Notes: generated by a model from the letters alone, not told the origin. DNA of 64,000 nt from Bacteroidota bacterium (GCA_018902795.1 JAHIQD010000020.1:236145-300144); one strand, 5' to 3'. Positions 43,389 through 53,543 are shown, counted from the first letter of the stretch. Numbers and translations are program-made.

Positions 43389-43741
43389 TGAGAAAACCTT
43401 CATTTTATAAAAGCGTTGGCAATTCCCTCAATGGGCTGATATGGGTGCTGAAATCTGAAAAAAATTTCCAGTTGGAAGTTCTGGCACTTCTTGTCAACCT
43501 TTTTCTTATCGTTTATCTGAAGCTCAGCGCGACCGACACCGCGCTGATATTAACCGTGTGTTTTTCGGTATTGAGTTTGGAAATTGTAAATACCTGCGTC
43601 GAAAAAATTTGTGACATTATTAATCCAGAATATGATGAAAGGATAAAAATCATCAAAGACATTGCTGCGGGTTCTGTGGTTTTAATGGCAATGGCCTCTG
43701 TATTTGTGGGGATTTTGGTCTACTGGAAATACCTGTTCTAA
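43388..43741 (+). CDS. dgkA: Diacylglycerol kinase family membrane protein
   Basis: 117 residues with an amphipathic N-terminus and three membrane segments (about 28-48, 52-70, 92-114). The family signature is E.VNTC.E.icD (SLEIVNTCVEKICDIIN) together with ...SEKNFQLE. Members phosphorylate diacylglycerol or undecaprenol at the inner membrane; which of these applies cannot be told from sequence. It overlaps the M28 peptidase gene by one base and converges on the patatin gene. Confidence 0.9.
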   Translation: MRKPSFYKSVGNSLNGLIWVLKSEKNFQLEVLALLVNLFLIVYLKLSATDTALILTVCFSVLSLEIVNTCVEKICDIINPEYDERIKIIKDIAAGSVVLMAMASVFVGILVYWKYLF

Positions 43742-44511
43742 ATCATAACATTTTCATAGGAATCTTTGGCCGCCAGATAACCGATTTCAAAAATTTCTTC
43801 CAGACGGTTAGCTTTCCGCTCGAAAGTGCCGTATTGAGATAGTTTCTTGGAACTGATGAGCCAGTCACAATAGGAAAATTTATGAATTTCAGTGCGGTGA
43901 GAAAGCAATTCGTAAGCCCGGGTTGTAACTGCTTTAATAGAATTGAGATCTGAGACTTCCACATCCTGAGGAAGAGAAACATAGACGCCAATGAGTTTTT
44001 CACATTCCTGATGAATGATATCTGCCGGAAAATTATTCAGAACACCGCCATCGCTGAACATTTCATTTCCCACAATATAGGGCGTTGTAATGCCGGGGAT
44101 AGAGCAAGACGCAATAACTGCATCCACAATTTTATCGGTATTTTTAAAGATTTTCTGGTCACCGGAAACCAGTTCTGTGGCAATAATTTTTAAGTTCAAA
44201 TCCAGATCACCGATGGTCATTTCCCTGAAAACCGGATTCAGATAATTGGAAAAAATCATGGAAGACACCAAGCCCGGTTTGTTAATAGCAAAGTGCTTCC
44301 AGTGGAAAAAATACACCGATTTAAAAAAATCCAGGATCTCCTCAGGCGTTTTTCCAACCGCGTGCAGACTTCCGACAATAGAACCTGCGCTGCAGCACGC
44401 CAGGATTTCCGGCCGGATGTTCTTTTCCTTAAGAAATTTAAGAACTCCAGCGTGCGCAACTCCTTTTGTTCCGCCTCCCGAAAGTACCAAACCAAGACTG
44501 TATTTTTCCAT
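43738..44511 (-). CDS. Patatin-like phospholipase
   Basis: About 257 residues from ATG 44511 (MEKYSLGLVLSGGGTKGVAHAGVL); an in-frame longer start at 44550 would cover the upstream terminator and is rejected. The oxyanion loop GGGTKG, the nucleophile segment CCSAGSIVG (usual GxSxG with the first Gly replaced) and the catalytic SDGGVLNNFP are visible. It hydrolyses acyl groups of lipids and, without a signal peptide, is probably cytoplasmic. Confidence 0.9.
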   Translation of the reverse strand: MEKYSLGLVLSGGGTKGVAHAGVLKFLKEKNIRPEILACCSAGSIVGSLHAVGKTPEEILDFFKSVYFFHWKHFAINKPGLVSSMIFSNYLNPVFREMTIGDLDLNLKIIATELVSGDQKIFKNTDKIVDAVIASCSIPGITTPYIVGNEMFSDGGVLNNFPADIIHQECEKLIGVYVSLPQDVEVSDLNSIKAVTTRAYELLSHRTEIHKFSYCDWLISSKKLSQYGTFERKANRLEEIFEIGYLAAKDSYENVMI

Positions 44512-44537
44512 CTTCAAAATTTCATCAAAAATAATAA

Positions 44538-44566
44538 AAACCACGTCCAAAAAGACGTGGTTTAAA
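44538..44566 (-). terminator. Terminator after the S9 peptidase gene
   Basis: The stem AAACCACGTC / GACGTGGTTT is followed by a T-rich run on the minus strand. It lies between the S9 peptidase stop and the patatin start. Confidence 0.8.
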
Positions 44567-44586
44567 AATATAAATTATCCGGTTTT

Positions 44587-46530
44587 TTATTTCAGAAGGA
44601 ATTCCTGCATAAAACGGATGACGGCTAGCCGCTGGAAATCGATATTTTCTTTTTTACGGAAACCGTGGCCTTCATTTTTCGCTTCAAGATACCAAACGGT
44701 ATTGCCCTGTGATTTCAGTTTGTCTCTCATTTGGGTAGCCTCTGTAACCGGAACTCTCGGATCATTGGTTCCCTGAATGATGAACATTGGTTTTTTAATT
44801 TTGTCAGTATTGTTCAGCGGCGCTATTTTAGTGAAAAACTCACTCATTTTAGGATCGCGTTCGTCTCCGTATTCCACTCTTCTTAAATCTCTCCGATATT
44901 CTTCGGTATTTTTGAGGAAGGTATTAAAATCTGAAATTCCAACAATATCCACGGAACATCTGATTTTGTCAGCATATTCATAAGCGGTAGCCAAGGTCAT
45001 AAATCCACCGTAACTTCCTCCCATAATCATAATCCGGTCTTTGTCGAGCTCAGGCTGTTTGGCGATCCAATCGAGTAAAGCGCCGATATCTTTCACAGAA
45101 TTCATGCGGTTAAATCCGTTGTCGCTCGCAATATAAGTTTTGCCGAATCCCGAAGAACCGCGGACATTCGGATAAATAAGGGCGACACCCATTTCATTGG
45201 TATAGTAGTTTCCGGAACCTAAAGATGAAGCCATGGACTGCCCTTCCGGACCGCCATGAATATTAATCAGCACCGGTCTTTTTCCTGTAAATTTCTTTGA
45301 TGCGGGATAATAAAAACCGGTAATTTTCATATTATCAAAACTTTTCCATTCGATGAGTTTGGGCTGGGACATATCGGTTTTCTGCATTTCGCCCTGTTCG
45401 CTCTCCGTCCATCTTTCAATATTTTTTGAAGCCAGATCCAAACGGTAAATATCCGCTGATGAGTCAAAAGTAGACTGTGAAAAGAAAAGGGATTTTCCAT
45501 CATCCGTAAAGTCGAAATTATTGATTAATCCAATGGGCAAGTCTTTAATTTCGCTGTATTTCTTAGTCGCGGTATCCATCAGATACATTTTGTTCACCCC
45601 GCTTTCATTGGTTTCAAAAGCAATTTTTGATTTGTCTTTCGATAAAGCGTAGCCGGAAACTTCCCAAGGAATATCGCTGGTAAAATAGCTGATTTTCTTC
45701 GTTTTTAAATTGAATGTTGCCAAGCGGTCAAATTCATTATCACGGTCGGTTACGTACCAGATTTCATCAGCATTCTTAGCAAATTTTGCACTGCCCTGCA
45801 CAATTTGTTTTTCACTTCTGTCGGTGATAGGCTCGAGTTTTCCCGTATCCGTATTGAAAAGGTAGAGATGAGACTCGTTTGCGGAAACATATTCACCGAT
45901 GATTAATCTTTTGCCGTCATCCGAAATGTCATTAATTCCCCAGCCTCCGCCTTTCACTTCCAGAACGAGTTTAGTTTCTTCAGGCTTTAAAGGATTCATA
46001 AAATAGATGTCACGGTCGCCACCATTTCTTTTCGTTGATGAAAAATAGAAACCGCTGCCGTCTTTTTTCCACACCATTCCTCCGTTCTGAGATCTTCCGC
46101 CATCGGTGAGTAACTTGGATTCCATTGTTTTTAAATCAAGTTTAAAAAGCTGTCCAAATTCATTTCCGCCAATGTCTTTTGAATAAACAAGATATTCACC
46201 TTTTAGAGGTTCATAATCAGCAGAATTTACAGGCTCGTCAAAGAAGGTAATCTGCTTTCTGTTTCCCATTGCCTGAGACAGTTTGTGCAGTTGGTTGGTT
46301 GATCCGAACCGCGTTACCATAATCAGTTCCTTTCCGTTGGGATGAATGGCGGTAAAATTCGCACTCCTGCTTTCTGAATACTTCTTGATTTTTTCATTCA
46401 GACTTTTTGGAATAGCAGGAATATTTTCTGCGATTAAATTCTCATTGGGAAGCATGTTATCATTTGTGCTTTGAGAAAACATCACGGTTCCTGAAATCAA
46501 CAGCACCGGGAAGATGTACTTATAATTCAT
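44587..46530 (-). CDS. Secreted S9 prolyl oligopeptidase family peptidase
   Basis: 647 residues with a signal peptide (MNYKYIFPVLLISGTVMFSQ). The N-terminal half is a beta-propeller with WD40-like/TolB-type repeats (DGSGFYFSSTKRNGGDRDIYFM). The C-terminal alpha/beta hydrolase has GGSYGGFMT (catalytic Ser), GTNDPRVP (Asp) and EGHGFRK (His). Such peptidases trim proline-containing or other short peptides in the periplasm or outside the cell. Confidence 0.93.
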   Translation of the reverse strand: MNYKYIFPVLLISGTVMFSQSTNDNMLPNENLIAENIPAIPKSLNEKIKKYSESRSANFTAIHPNGKELIMVTRFGSTNQLHKLSQAMGNRKQITFFDEPVNSADYEPLKGEYLVYSKDIGGNEFGQLFKLDLKTMESKLLTDGGRSQNGGMVWKKDGSGFYFSSTKRNGGDRDIYFMNPLKPEETKLVLEVKGGGWGINDISDDGKRLIIGEYVSANESHLYLFNTDTGKLEPITDRSEKQIVQGSAKFAKNADEIWYVTDRDNEFDRLATFNLKTKKISYFTSDIPWEVSGYALSKDKSKIAFETNESGVNKMYLMDTATKKYSEIKDLPIGLINNFDFTDDGKSLFFSQSTFDSSADIYRLDLASKNIERWTESEQGEMQKTDMSQPKLIEWKSFDNMKITGFYYPASKKFTGKRPVLINIHGGPEGQSMASSLGSGNYYTNEMGVALIYPNVRGSSGFGKTYIASDNGFNRMNSVKDIGALLDWIAKQPELDKDRIMIMGGSYGGFMTLATAYEYADKIRCSVDIVGISDFNTFLKNTEEYRRDLRRVEYGDERDPKMSEFFTKIAPLNNTDKIKKPMFIIQGTNDPRVPVTEATQMRDKLKSQGNTVWYLEAKNEGHGFRKKENIDFQRLAVIRFMQEFLLK

Positions 46531-46568
46531 AGATTAATTTTTTGTTAAGATATGAATTTCTCTGCACA

Positions 46569-46601
46569 AAAAAAACCGCAGAAAATTCTGCGGTTTTTTA
46601 T
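46569..46601 (-). terminator. Terminator after lpd
   Basis: The stem AACCGCAGAA / TTCTGCGGTT is followed on the minus strand by a T run, about 20 bases after the lpd stop. Confidence 0.85.
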
Positions 46602-46617
46602 TTAAATATCAATTTGA

Positions 46618-48009
46618 TTAGATGTGAATCACCTCGCCATACGCTGCAGCAACTGCTTCCATTACCGCCTCCGAAATGGTTGGGTGCGGGTGGATTGATT
46701 TCAGTACTTCGTGTCCTGTAGTTTCCAGTTTTCTGGCAACAACTGCTTCTGCAATCATATCAGTAACACCGTCTCCTACCATATGACAGCCCAGCCATTC
46801 ACCATATTTCGCATCGAAAATTACTTTAATGAATCCGTCAGTATCTCCGTTTGCTGTAGCTTTTCCTGAAGCCGAGAACGGGAATTTTCCTACTTTAATT
46901 TCGTATCCTTTTTCTTTTGCCTGTTTTTCTGTTAAACCAACTGAAGCGATTTCAGGGTGACAGTATGTACAGCCAGGAATATTGCCATAATCGATTTTTT
47001 CAACATGCATGCCTTTGATTTTCTCTACACAGGTAATTCCCTCTGCAGAAGCCACGTGAGCCAAAGCCTGAGTCGGAAGAATATCACCGATTGCATAATA
47101 TCCCGGAACTGAAGTCTCATACCACTCGTTCACCAAAACTCTTCCCTTGTCGGTCTGGATTCCTACTTCTTCGAACCCTTGTCCTTCAATATTTGCCGCA
47201 ATTCCAACTGCAGACAATAAAATATCAGCTTCCAAAGTAATGTTTCCGGTTGCTGTTTTTACATTAGCTTTAACGCCGTTTCCGCTGGTATCAACAGATT
47301 CTACGGAAGCATTGGTCATGATTTCAATTCCTGATTTTTTCAAGGATTTTTCAACATGTTTTGAAACTTCTTCGTCTTCTACCGGAACAATATTCGGCAT
47401 GAATTCAACAACGGTAACTTTCGTTCCCATCGTGTTATAGAAATCAGCGAACTCAACTCCAATAGCTCCTGAACCAACGATAATCATTGATTTTGGCTGC
47501 TCAGGAAGTGCAAGTGCCTGTCGGTATCCGATTACTTTTACACCATCCTGCGGTATATTTGGCAATTCTCTGGATCTCGCTCCTGTTGCGATGATAATAT
47601 GTTCTGCTGAATATTCTGTTGCTTTACCGTCTTTATCGGTAACGCTTACTTTTTTTCCTTTCTGAACTTTTGCGGTTCCCATGATCACATCGATCTTATT
47701 TTTCTTCATCAGAAAAGAAATTCCACCGCTCATTTTGGTAGCAACTCCTCTACTTCTCTGGATTACTTTAGAGAAATCGAAACCGGGATTTTCAACCGCA
47801 TTTAAACCATATTGTTCTGCATGTTTCAGATAATTGAAAACATGGGCTGATTTCAGCAAAGCTTTCGTTGGGATACAGCCCCAGTTCAGGCAGATTCCGC
47901 CTAAATTTTCCTTTTCAATGATGGCGGTTTTGAAGCCTAACTGTGCAGCTCTGATGGCCGTCACATATCCACCGGGACCACTGCCGATGACAATAATATC
48001 GTAGTTCAT
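46618..48009 (-). CDS. lpd: Dihydrolipoyl dehydrogenase (E3)
   Basis: 463 residues. It has the FAD-binding start YDIIVIGSGPGGYVTAIRAAQLG, the redox pair Cys40/Cys45 in GGICLNWGCIPTK, the NAD-binding IIVGSGAIGVEFA and the C-terminal dimer-interface HPHPTISEAVMEA with the catalytic His. It reoxidises lipoamide in 2-oxoacid dehydrogenase complexes and the glycine cleavage system. The branched-chain E1 gene lies about 800 bases away on the same strand. Confidence 0.97.
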   Translation of the reverse strand: MNYDIIVIGSGPGGYVTAIRAAQLGFKTAIIEKENLGGICLNWGCIPTKALLKSAHVFNYLKHAEQYGLNAVENPGFDFSKVIQRSRGVATKMSGGISFLMKKNKIDVIMGTAKVQKGKKVSVTDKDGKATEYSAEHIIIATGARSRELPNIPQDGVKVIGYRQALALPEQPKSMIIVGSGAIGVEFADFYNTMGTKVTVVEFMPNIVPVEDEEVSKHVEKSLKKSGIEIMTNASVESVDTSGNGVKANVKTATGNITLEADILLSAVGIAANIEGQGFEEVGIQTDKGRVLVNEWYETSVPGYYAIGDILPTQALAHVASAEGITCVEKIKGMHVEKIDYGNIPGCTYCHPEIASVGLTEKQAKEKGYEIKVGKFPFSASGKATANGDTDGFIKVIFDAKYGEWLGCHMVGDGVTDMIAEAVVARKLETTGHEVLKSIHPHPTISEAVMEAVAAAYGEVIHI

Positions 48010-48107
48010 GAATTAATAAATTTATGCGAATTTACGGAAAATTTCTCATGATTTTATTATCCAAATATTATTTAGAAAGAGGTTGTATATCCGGGATTAA
48101 ATTGGGG

Positions 48108-48713
48108 TCAATTATTTTTAAGCCACAGTTGAAGCTGCAGAATTTCAGCAGTTTGGGTCTCTACTATTTCACGGCATAAATTTAACAGCTCTTTCTGTTT
48201 CCCGTATTTAAGGTAAACCTTGGCCATATCTACGGCACTTTGATGGTGGGGAATCATCTGTTCTGCATAATCCTTATCAATATTGTCATAAATTTTGATT
48301 TCCCTATTCATCATCGCTGACATTGATTGGCTGAGTTCCTTTTGAAAAGTTTCGCTGTCAGCAGAAACTTCTTTTTCATTAATGAATTTTTCCATCAGCA
48401 TGATTTCCTGATTTTGGGCAGCGATCACTTTCCGACCAAAGGCTTTCAGTTCGTCATTTTTTCCTTTTTCCAGAAGAAGTTCCGACATTTTCACTGAGCC
48501 TTTATGGTGTTCAATCATCATTTTAGCGAAATCGGCATCGTTGTTTCCTGAGGGTTTATTACTGTGCATTTCATCCATCATTTCTGTCATCAAAGCGGTC
48601 ATTTCGTTTTTGTTCTGAGGTTGCAATATTTGTGTTTCGGCTGTCTTATTTTCCTTTTTATTGCAGGAAAAACTGAATAATACCAACGAGACTGTGAACA
48701 ATAGTTTTTTCAT
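48108..48713 (-). CDS. DUF305 family lipoprotein
   Basis: 201 residues. The lipobox LVLFSFSC (Cys17) is followed by a ferritin-like four-helix DUF305 domain with MIEHHKGSVKM and MIPHHQSAVDMAK, the paired His motifs of the family, in addition to Met-rich segments (MTALMTEMMDEMHS). Related proteins are often linked with copper resistance, so metal binding in the periplasm is likely. Confidence 0.88.
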   Translation of the reverse strand: MKKLLFTVSLVLFSFSCNKKENKTAETQILQPQNKNEMTALMTEMMDEMHSNKPSGNNDADFAKMMIEHHKGSVKMSELLLEKGKNDELKAFGRKVIAAQNQEIMLMEKFINEKEVSADSETFQKELSQSMSAMMNREIKIYDNIDKDYAEQMIPHHQSAVDMAKVYLKYGKQKELLNLCREIVETQTAEILQLQLWLKNN

Positions 48714-48752
48714 AAATTTGATATTTTCATTTCAAAAGCAAAAACTGTGCAT

Positions 48753-48780
48753 AAAAAAAGCAGACCAAGTCTGCTTTTTT
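48753..48780 (-). terminator. Terminator after the E1 gene
   Basis: The stem AAGCAGAC / GTCTGCTT is followed by a long T run on both strands. Confidence 0.85.
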
Positions 48781-48796
48781 TTGTTATTATTTAAAA

Positions 48797-51226
48797 TTAA
48801 ATCTTGGGAAATTTTGCTGGGTTGCTCTCATTGAACATCGCATATACTTTCTCTACCATATCGTCCACACTTGGCTTGCTGAAATAATCGCCGTCGCTTG
48901 CGTATGCCGGTCTGTGGTTTTCTGCAGAAATCGTTAGTGGATCGGAATCCAGATATCTGAACGCTTTCTGTTTTTCGAGGATCTGCTGAAGAATGAAAGC
49001 TGAAGTTCCGCCTTCCACATCTTCGTCAATAACGACCAAACGGTTGGTTTTCTTCACACTTTTCACAATATCATGACTCAAATCGAACGGAATTAAAGAC
49101 TGAACATCAATAACTTCCGATGATATTCCGATTTTTTCCAGTTCTTCTGCCGCCTCCATGACGATTCTCCATGTGGAACCGTAAGTAACCAAAGTAACGT
49201 CTTTACCTTCTTTCGTTACTTCAATTTTCCCTACAGGAACAGTGAATTCTCCTAAATTATCCGGCTGCTTCTCTTTTAAACGGTAACCGTTCAGACATTC
49301 AACAATAACTGCTGGTTCGTCGCTTTGAAGCATCGTATTATAAAATCCTGCCGCTTTGGTTAAATTTCTTGGAACAAGAACCAAAATTCCTTTTGAAAGA
49401 TTTATGATTCCTGCCATTGGAGAACCTGAGTGCCAAACTCCTTCTAGTCTGTGACCGCGTGTTCTGATGATTACCGGTGCTTTTTGTCCTCCTTTTGTTC
49501 TGTACTGAACCGTTGCCAAGTCGTCGCTCATTCCCTGAAGACAGTATAAAATATAATCGAGATACTGAATTTCAGCAATCGGTCTTAAGCCACGCATTGC
49601 CATACCGATTCCCTGACCTAAAATAGTAGCTTCACGGATTCCGGTATCTGCGATTCTTAATTCGCCGTATTTTTCCTGAAGTCCTTCCAAACCTTGGTTT
49701 ACATCACCAATATTTCCGGCATCTTCACCGAAAACTAAAGTTTCTGGATATTTACTGAAAATTTTATCAAAATTATTACGTACAACAACTCTACCGTCCA
49801 CCGTTTCTGAAACGCCAGAAAAAACTGGCGGGACTTCTTTTACGTTGGTCGCTTTCCACTGAGACTGCGAGTATAAATGTGACGAATAATTGTCTTTTTC
49901 TACGGCATAAATTTCGTCAAATTTAGTTTGAAGATTTTGTCTTTCTGCAGAATCTTTTCCTCTCGTCAACAACAACGATTTTCTCACCAAATGGAAAATA
50001 TCTCTTTTGGAAACCGAAATTATTTTATTGAATTTCTCAATTTCCTGGGCGATTTCCGGCTGAACAGTTTTTAAATTTTCCACTAAAGGAAGCACACTGT
50101 TTTTTACATCCTGAATGCTTTTCTGATAATGATCCCAAGCATTTTTCTGTCCGTCTTTAACGCGTTTTTTTGCTTCAGCTTCGATGGTTTCCAATTCTTC
50201 TGCAGTCGCAAGAAGCTCTTCTTTTCCTTCTATTTCGATTGAATAATTAAGAATCCATTCTTTAAATTTTTCTAAAGCATCAAAATCAGTTTCAAAACCT
50301 AAACGGTCATGATTTTTATATCTTTCATGGGAGCCTGAAGTGGAATGTCCCTGCGGTTGGGTAACTTCAACAACATGCACGACAACGGGAACACTTTCTA
50401 CTCTGGCAAAATGTTCTGCTTTTGCATATGCATCCAATAGTGACGGATAGTCCCAGGCTTTTACCTGAATAATTTCGCAACCCTGGTTCTGACCTTCTGT
50501 TCTCTGGAAACCAGAAAGCATTTCAGCAATATCCGCTTTTGCCCGCTGATTATGGGTTGGAACAGAAATCCCGTAACCGTCATCCCAAATGGAAACAATC
50601 ATCGGAACCTGAAGGGCACATGCCGCATTCAGCGTTTCCCAAAAATGACCTTCAGCTGTGGAAGCATCACCAATGGTACCGAAAGCGACCTCATTACCTC
50701 CATTGGAGAATTTTTCAGAGCCTTCAAATTTTACAGCTTTATAAATTTTGGATGCCTGAGCCAATCCTAAAAGCCTCGGCATCTGTCCTGCAGTAGGAGA
50801 AATATCAGAAGAAATGTTTTTTTGTGCCATTAAGTTTTTCCAACTTCCGTCTTCATTAAGACTTCTTGTGGCATAATGTCCGTTCATCTGGCGGCCCGCA
50901 GAAGCAGGTTCACGTTCTACGCTGGTATCGGCATACAGTTGCGCGAAAAAACTTTCAACAGTTACAGCGCCAATCACCATTGCAAATGTTTGGTCCCGGT
51001 AATACCCGGAACGGAAATCACCATCCTTAAAAACCTTTGCCATAGCAAGTTGAGGCAATTCCTTCCCGTCACCGAAAATCCCAAACTTCGCCTTTCCTGT
51101 TAGCACCTCCCGTCTGCCGAGGTAGGACATTTCACGGGAAATTCTTCCAAGCTTATAATCTTCTAAAACATTGTTTTTAAAATCCTGAAAAGAGATTTCT
51201 TGAGTTTCTATATAGGTTTCTTCCAT
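48797..51226 (-). CDS. Fused branched-chain 2-oxoacid dehydrogenase E1 alpha-beta
   Basis: 809 residues in one chain. The first half is the E1 alpha type, with the thiamine diphosphate motif GDASTAEGHFWETLNAA..VPMIVSIWDDGYGIS. The second half is the E1 beta type (VFGEDAGNIGDVNQGLEGLQEKYG..RIADTGIREATILGQGIGMAM and VIVECLNGYRLKE). The fusion is usual in Bacteroidota. The enzyme decarboxylates branched-chain 2-oxoacids and passes the acyl group to E2, feeding branched-chain fatty acid synthesis and leucine/valine breakdown. Confidence 0.92.
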   Translation of the reverse strand: MEETYIETQEISFQDFKNNVLEDYKLGRISREMSYLGRREVLTGKAKFGIFGDGKELPQLAMAKVFKDGDFRSGYYRDQTFAMVIGAVTVESFFAQLYADTSVEREPASAGRQMNGHYATRSLNEDGSWKNLMAQKNISSDISPTAGQMPRLLGLAQASKIYKAVKFEGSEKFSNGGNEVAFGTIGDASTAEGHFWETLNAACALQVPMIVSIWDDGYGISVPTHNQRAKADIAEMLSGFQRTEGQNQGCEIIQVKAWDYPSLLDAYAKAEHFARVESVPVVVHVVEVTQPQGHSTSGSHERYKNHDRLGFETDFDALEKFKEWILNYSIEIEGKEELLATAEELETIEAEAKKRVKDGQKNAWDHYQKSIQDVKNSVLPLVENLKTVQPEIAQEIEKFNKIISVSKRDIFHLVRKSLLLTRGKDSAERQNLQTKFDEIYAVEKDNYSSHLYSQSQWKATNVKEVPPVFSGVSETVDGRVVVRNNFDKIFSKYPETLVFGEDAGNIGDVNQGLEGLQEKYGELRIADTGIREATILGQGIGMAMRGLRPIAEIQYLDYILYCLQGMSDDLATVQYRTKGGQKAPVIIRTRGHRLEGVWHSGSPMAGIINLSKGILVLVPRNLTKAAGFYNTMLQSDEPAVIVECLNGYRLKEKQPDNLGEFTVPVGKIEVTKEGKDVTLVTYGSTWRIVMEAAEELEKIGISSEVIDVQSLIPFDLSHDIVKSVKKTNRLVVIDEDVEGGTSAFILQQILEKQKAFRYLDSDPLTISAENHRPAYASDGDYFSKPSVDDMVEKVYAMFNESNPAKFPKI

Positions 51227-51320
51227 AACAAGGGGTATTTTACAAAGATACGAAAATAAGGAAACTTAATAAAACAGCAAACAACACAAAGCTGTTATTT
51301 TGGTGTATCTATAAAAAGGC

Positions 51321-51345
51321 CCTTCCGCGAATATATCGCGGAAGG
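51321..51345 (-). terminator. Terminator after the small lipoprotein gene
   Basis: The stem CCTTCCGCGA / TCGCGGAAGG, 10 bp with a 5-base loop, is followed on the minus strand by GCC then five T residues. Confidence 0.8.
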
Positions 51346-51386
51346 ACCAAACACAAATGATGAAAAAAAATATTTAGTTTAAGGGG

Positions 51387-51617
51387 TTACTTTCTAGGTG
51401 GAGGGGCGATTTCTCCGTCAACTTCAGAAACAGGAGGTGTTGGCTGTTCTATTTCTAAAGCGTTAGTTCCATTTTTATCTGACATGTTATTGGAGGAATC
51501 CTGTACTTTTTGTAATGTTGCCATTTCCTCCGGTGACATTACTTCGTCTGACTGTCTGCAAGATTGCACTGTTAATATAGTAATAACTGCTGCTGCGATA
51601 AGGGCTGATTTTTTCAT
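51387..51617 (-). CDS. Small predicted lipoprotein
   Basis: 76 residues. The signal sequence MKKSALIAAAVITILTVQSC has a lipobox-like VQSC at Cys20. The mature part is acidic and Pro-rich (EQPTPPVSEVDGEIAPPPRK) with no known family. It is divergent from the TPR/AraC membrane regulator at 51804, which could regulate it, but this is only positional inference. Confidence 0.65.
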   Translation of the reverse strand: MKKSALIAAAVITILTVQSCRQSDEVMSPEEMATLQKVQDSSNNMSDKNGTNALEIEQPTPPVSEVDGEIAPPPRK

Positions 51618-51803
51618 ATGTTTATTTTTTTACAAATGTATTGTGGCTGACCCATACACCGCAAAAAAAACAACCGTTAGTTTATAAAAAATCACAAGCA
51701 TATTGTAAAATCTATGCTGTTTTTTAAAAAAAATTGCAGTAATATTGTAAAATAAATGGTAAAAAATAACTTATATTCTTATTAACCAATTTATTAGGGC
51801 TTT

Positions 51804-53543
51804 ATGCAGTTGAAATATTTAACATCGCTTTTTTTTATCTTTTTCCTGTTTTTTTTTACAAATCTGCGTGGCCAAAGCTCCGCAATTGTAAATTTGAGCA
51901 ATGAAGAAATAGAAAAAAAAATAGATACGTACAGTAATGACCCAAAAAAAGCATGGGAACTGATTAATTTTTATATTACAAAATCAAAAAAAGAGAAAAA
52001 TAGAGAAGCACTGTTTTATGCATACCGCTACGCGAGCATGAGCAGTATATATCCTTTAAACATAAAATATGCGGATAGTGCTCTGATTACTGCAAAAAAG
52101 TCCCAAACAAAAAAAATTCTTTTAGACGCCTATCTTAATCGGGGAAATATCAATATGTCAGAAGAGTTTTACCAAAAGGCTCTTGATGACATACTTGTTG
52201 CCAATAAATTATCGCAGGAGTCTCACAACGATTATATTTTCAATAAAACTATTTATTATATAGCCCAAAATAAAATATATTTAGGACAATATGAAGATGC
52301 AAAAAAAGAGTTAGTAATATGTTTAAATTTTTTTAAAGAGAATCGCAATAACAAAACTTCTTTGGGCAAGAATTATCAGATGTATTATGTTTACGCTTTG
52401 ATGAGTCTTATTGATTCCAACACCAAACTTGGTCAGTTTAGCGAGAATAAAGCACTTTTAAAAGAAGCGTTTGATTATCTTCAGGAAAATAAACTGTCAC
52501 AATACATACCTTACTTTATTACTTCAGAAGGAATCATTGATTACTCACTAAAAGATTATAACACTGCAATTTCCAAATTTTCTGAAGCCATCAGACTATA
52601 TAATGACCAGTGGGAACATAATACAGAAGTTTTCTACCTTGGACTTTCTTACTGGAATATCGGCAAAAAGACTTTAGCAATAAAATACCTGGAAGAAATC
52701 GACAAACACTATAACAAAACTAAAAAACTCGATCCCCAGTTCCGGTCTGCTTATGAGATTCTAATTAAATATTACCATTCTATCGGAGATACCCAAAAGC
52801 AGCTTGAATACATTAATAAACTGATGTTTCTCGACCGCTCGTACGAAAAAAACTTCAAGTACCTGTATCAAAGGATAGTAAAAGAATATGACACCAAAAA
52901 ACTGATCGCCGAGAAAAACAGAATTGAAAATACATTGGAAAATCAAAGAACAATTTTCATAACGGTATCCAGCTTATTGGTGATTGGCTTTCTGATTTTC
53001 GGTTTCCGGATCTATCGGGAAAAACAAAACTACAAAAAGAGGTTTGAAGAGATTATCGCACGACAGAACAAAGTGCATTCAGCAAATGAAAACCTTATTT
53101 CCGATCCAACCGACATTGAGTATAAACAAACCTTCGATTACGATTTTTATAATAAAATTACCGGACTCAACCCTATTTTTGTAGAAAACATCTTAAAGCA
53201 GCTTGAAATTTTTGAAAATGAAAATAAATTTCTTGATCCGCAGATTTCGCAAAAATTACTTAGTGAAGAACTCGGCACCAACTCCACTTACTTTTCCAAA
53301 ATTATCAACACCTATAAAGGAAAGAATTTCACACTTTATATCAATGATCTCCGGTTGGATTATATTATTGACCACCTTAAGAATGATGTAAAATATATCA
53401 ATATGGATGTAAAGGAACTTGCCAGCATCGCCGGATTCTCCAGTACCGAAAATTTTTCAGATAATTTCCGAAGAAAGTTTGATTTAAAACCTTCCGTATT
53501 TATTAAAATGATGAAAAATAATTACAAACCGGATTCTGTTTAA
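51804..53543 (+). CDS. TPR-transmembrane-AraC hybrid regulator
   Basis: 579 residues. A signal or anchor (YLTSLFFIFFLFFFTNLRGQ) is followed by about 330 residues of TPR-like helices, one transmembrane segment (TIFITVSSLLVIGFLIFGF, about 385-405), and a C-terminal AraC-type HTH (LLSEELGTNSTYFSKIIN..GKNFTLYINDLRLDYIIDHL .. VKELASIAGFSSTENFSDNFRRKF). It is a membrane-spanning one-component regulator common in Chryseobacterium-type genomes: a periplasmic TPR sensor tied to a cytoplasmic DNA-binding domain. The signal is unknown. Confidence 0.88.
   Translation: MQLKYLTSLFFIFFLFFFTNLRGQSSAIVNLSNEEIEKKIDTYSNDPKKAWELINFYITKSKKEKNREALFYAYRYASMSSIYPLNIKYADSALITAKKSQTKKILLDAYLNRGNINMSEEFYQKALDDILVANKLSQESHNDYIFNKTIYYIAQNKIYLGQYEDAKKELVICLNFFKENRNNKTSLGKNYQMYYVYALMSLIDSNTKLGQFSENKALLKEAFDYLQENKLSQYIPYFITSEGIIDYSLKDYNTAISKFSEAIRLYNDQWEHNTEVFYLGLSYWNIGKKTLAIKYLEEIDKHYNKTKKLDPQFRSAYEILIKYYHSIGDTQKQLEYINKLMFLDRSYEKNFKYLYQRIVKEYDTKKLIAEKNRIENTLENQRTIFITVSSLLVIGFLIFGFRIYREKQNYKKRFEEIIARQNKVHSANENLISDPTDIEYKQTFDYDFYNKITGLNPIFVENILKQLEIFENENKFLDPQISQKLLSEELGTNSTYFSKIINTYKGKNFTLYINDLRLDYIIDHLKNDVKYINMDVKELASIAGFSSTENFSDNFRRKFDLKPSVFIKMMKNNYKPDSV

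Noticed and set aside
44512..44550. Longer N-terminus for the patatin-like protein
   Set aside because: It covers the terminator of the S9 peptidase gene, and the family start matches MEKYSLGLVLSGGG.
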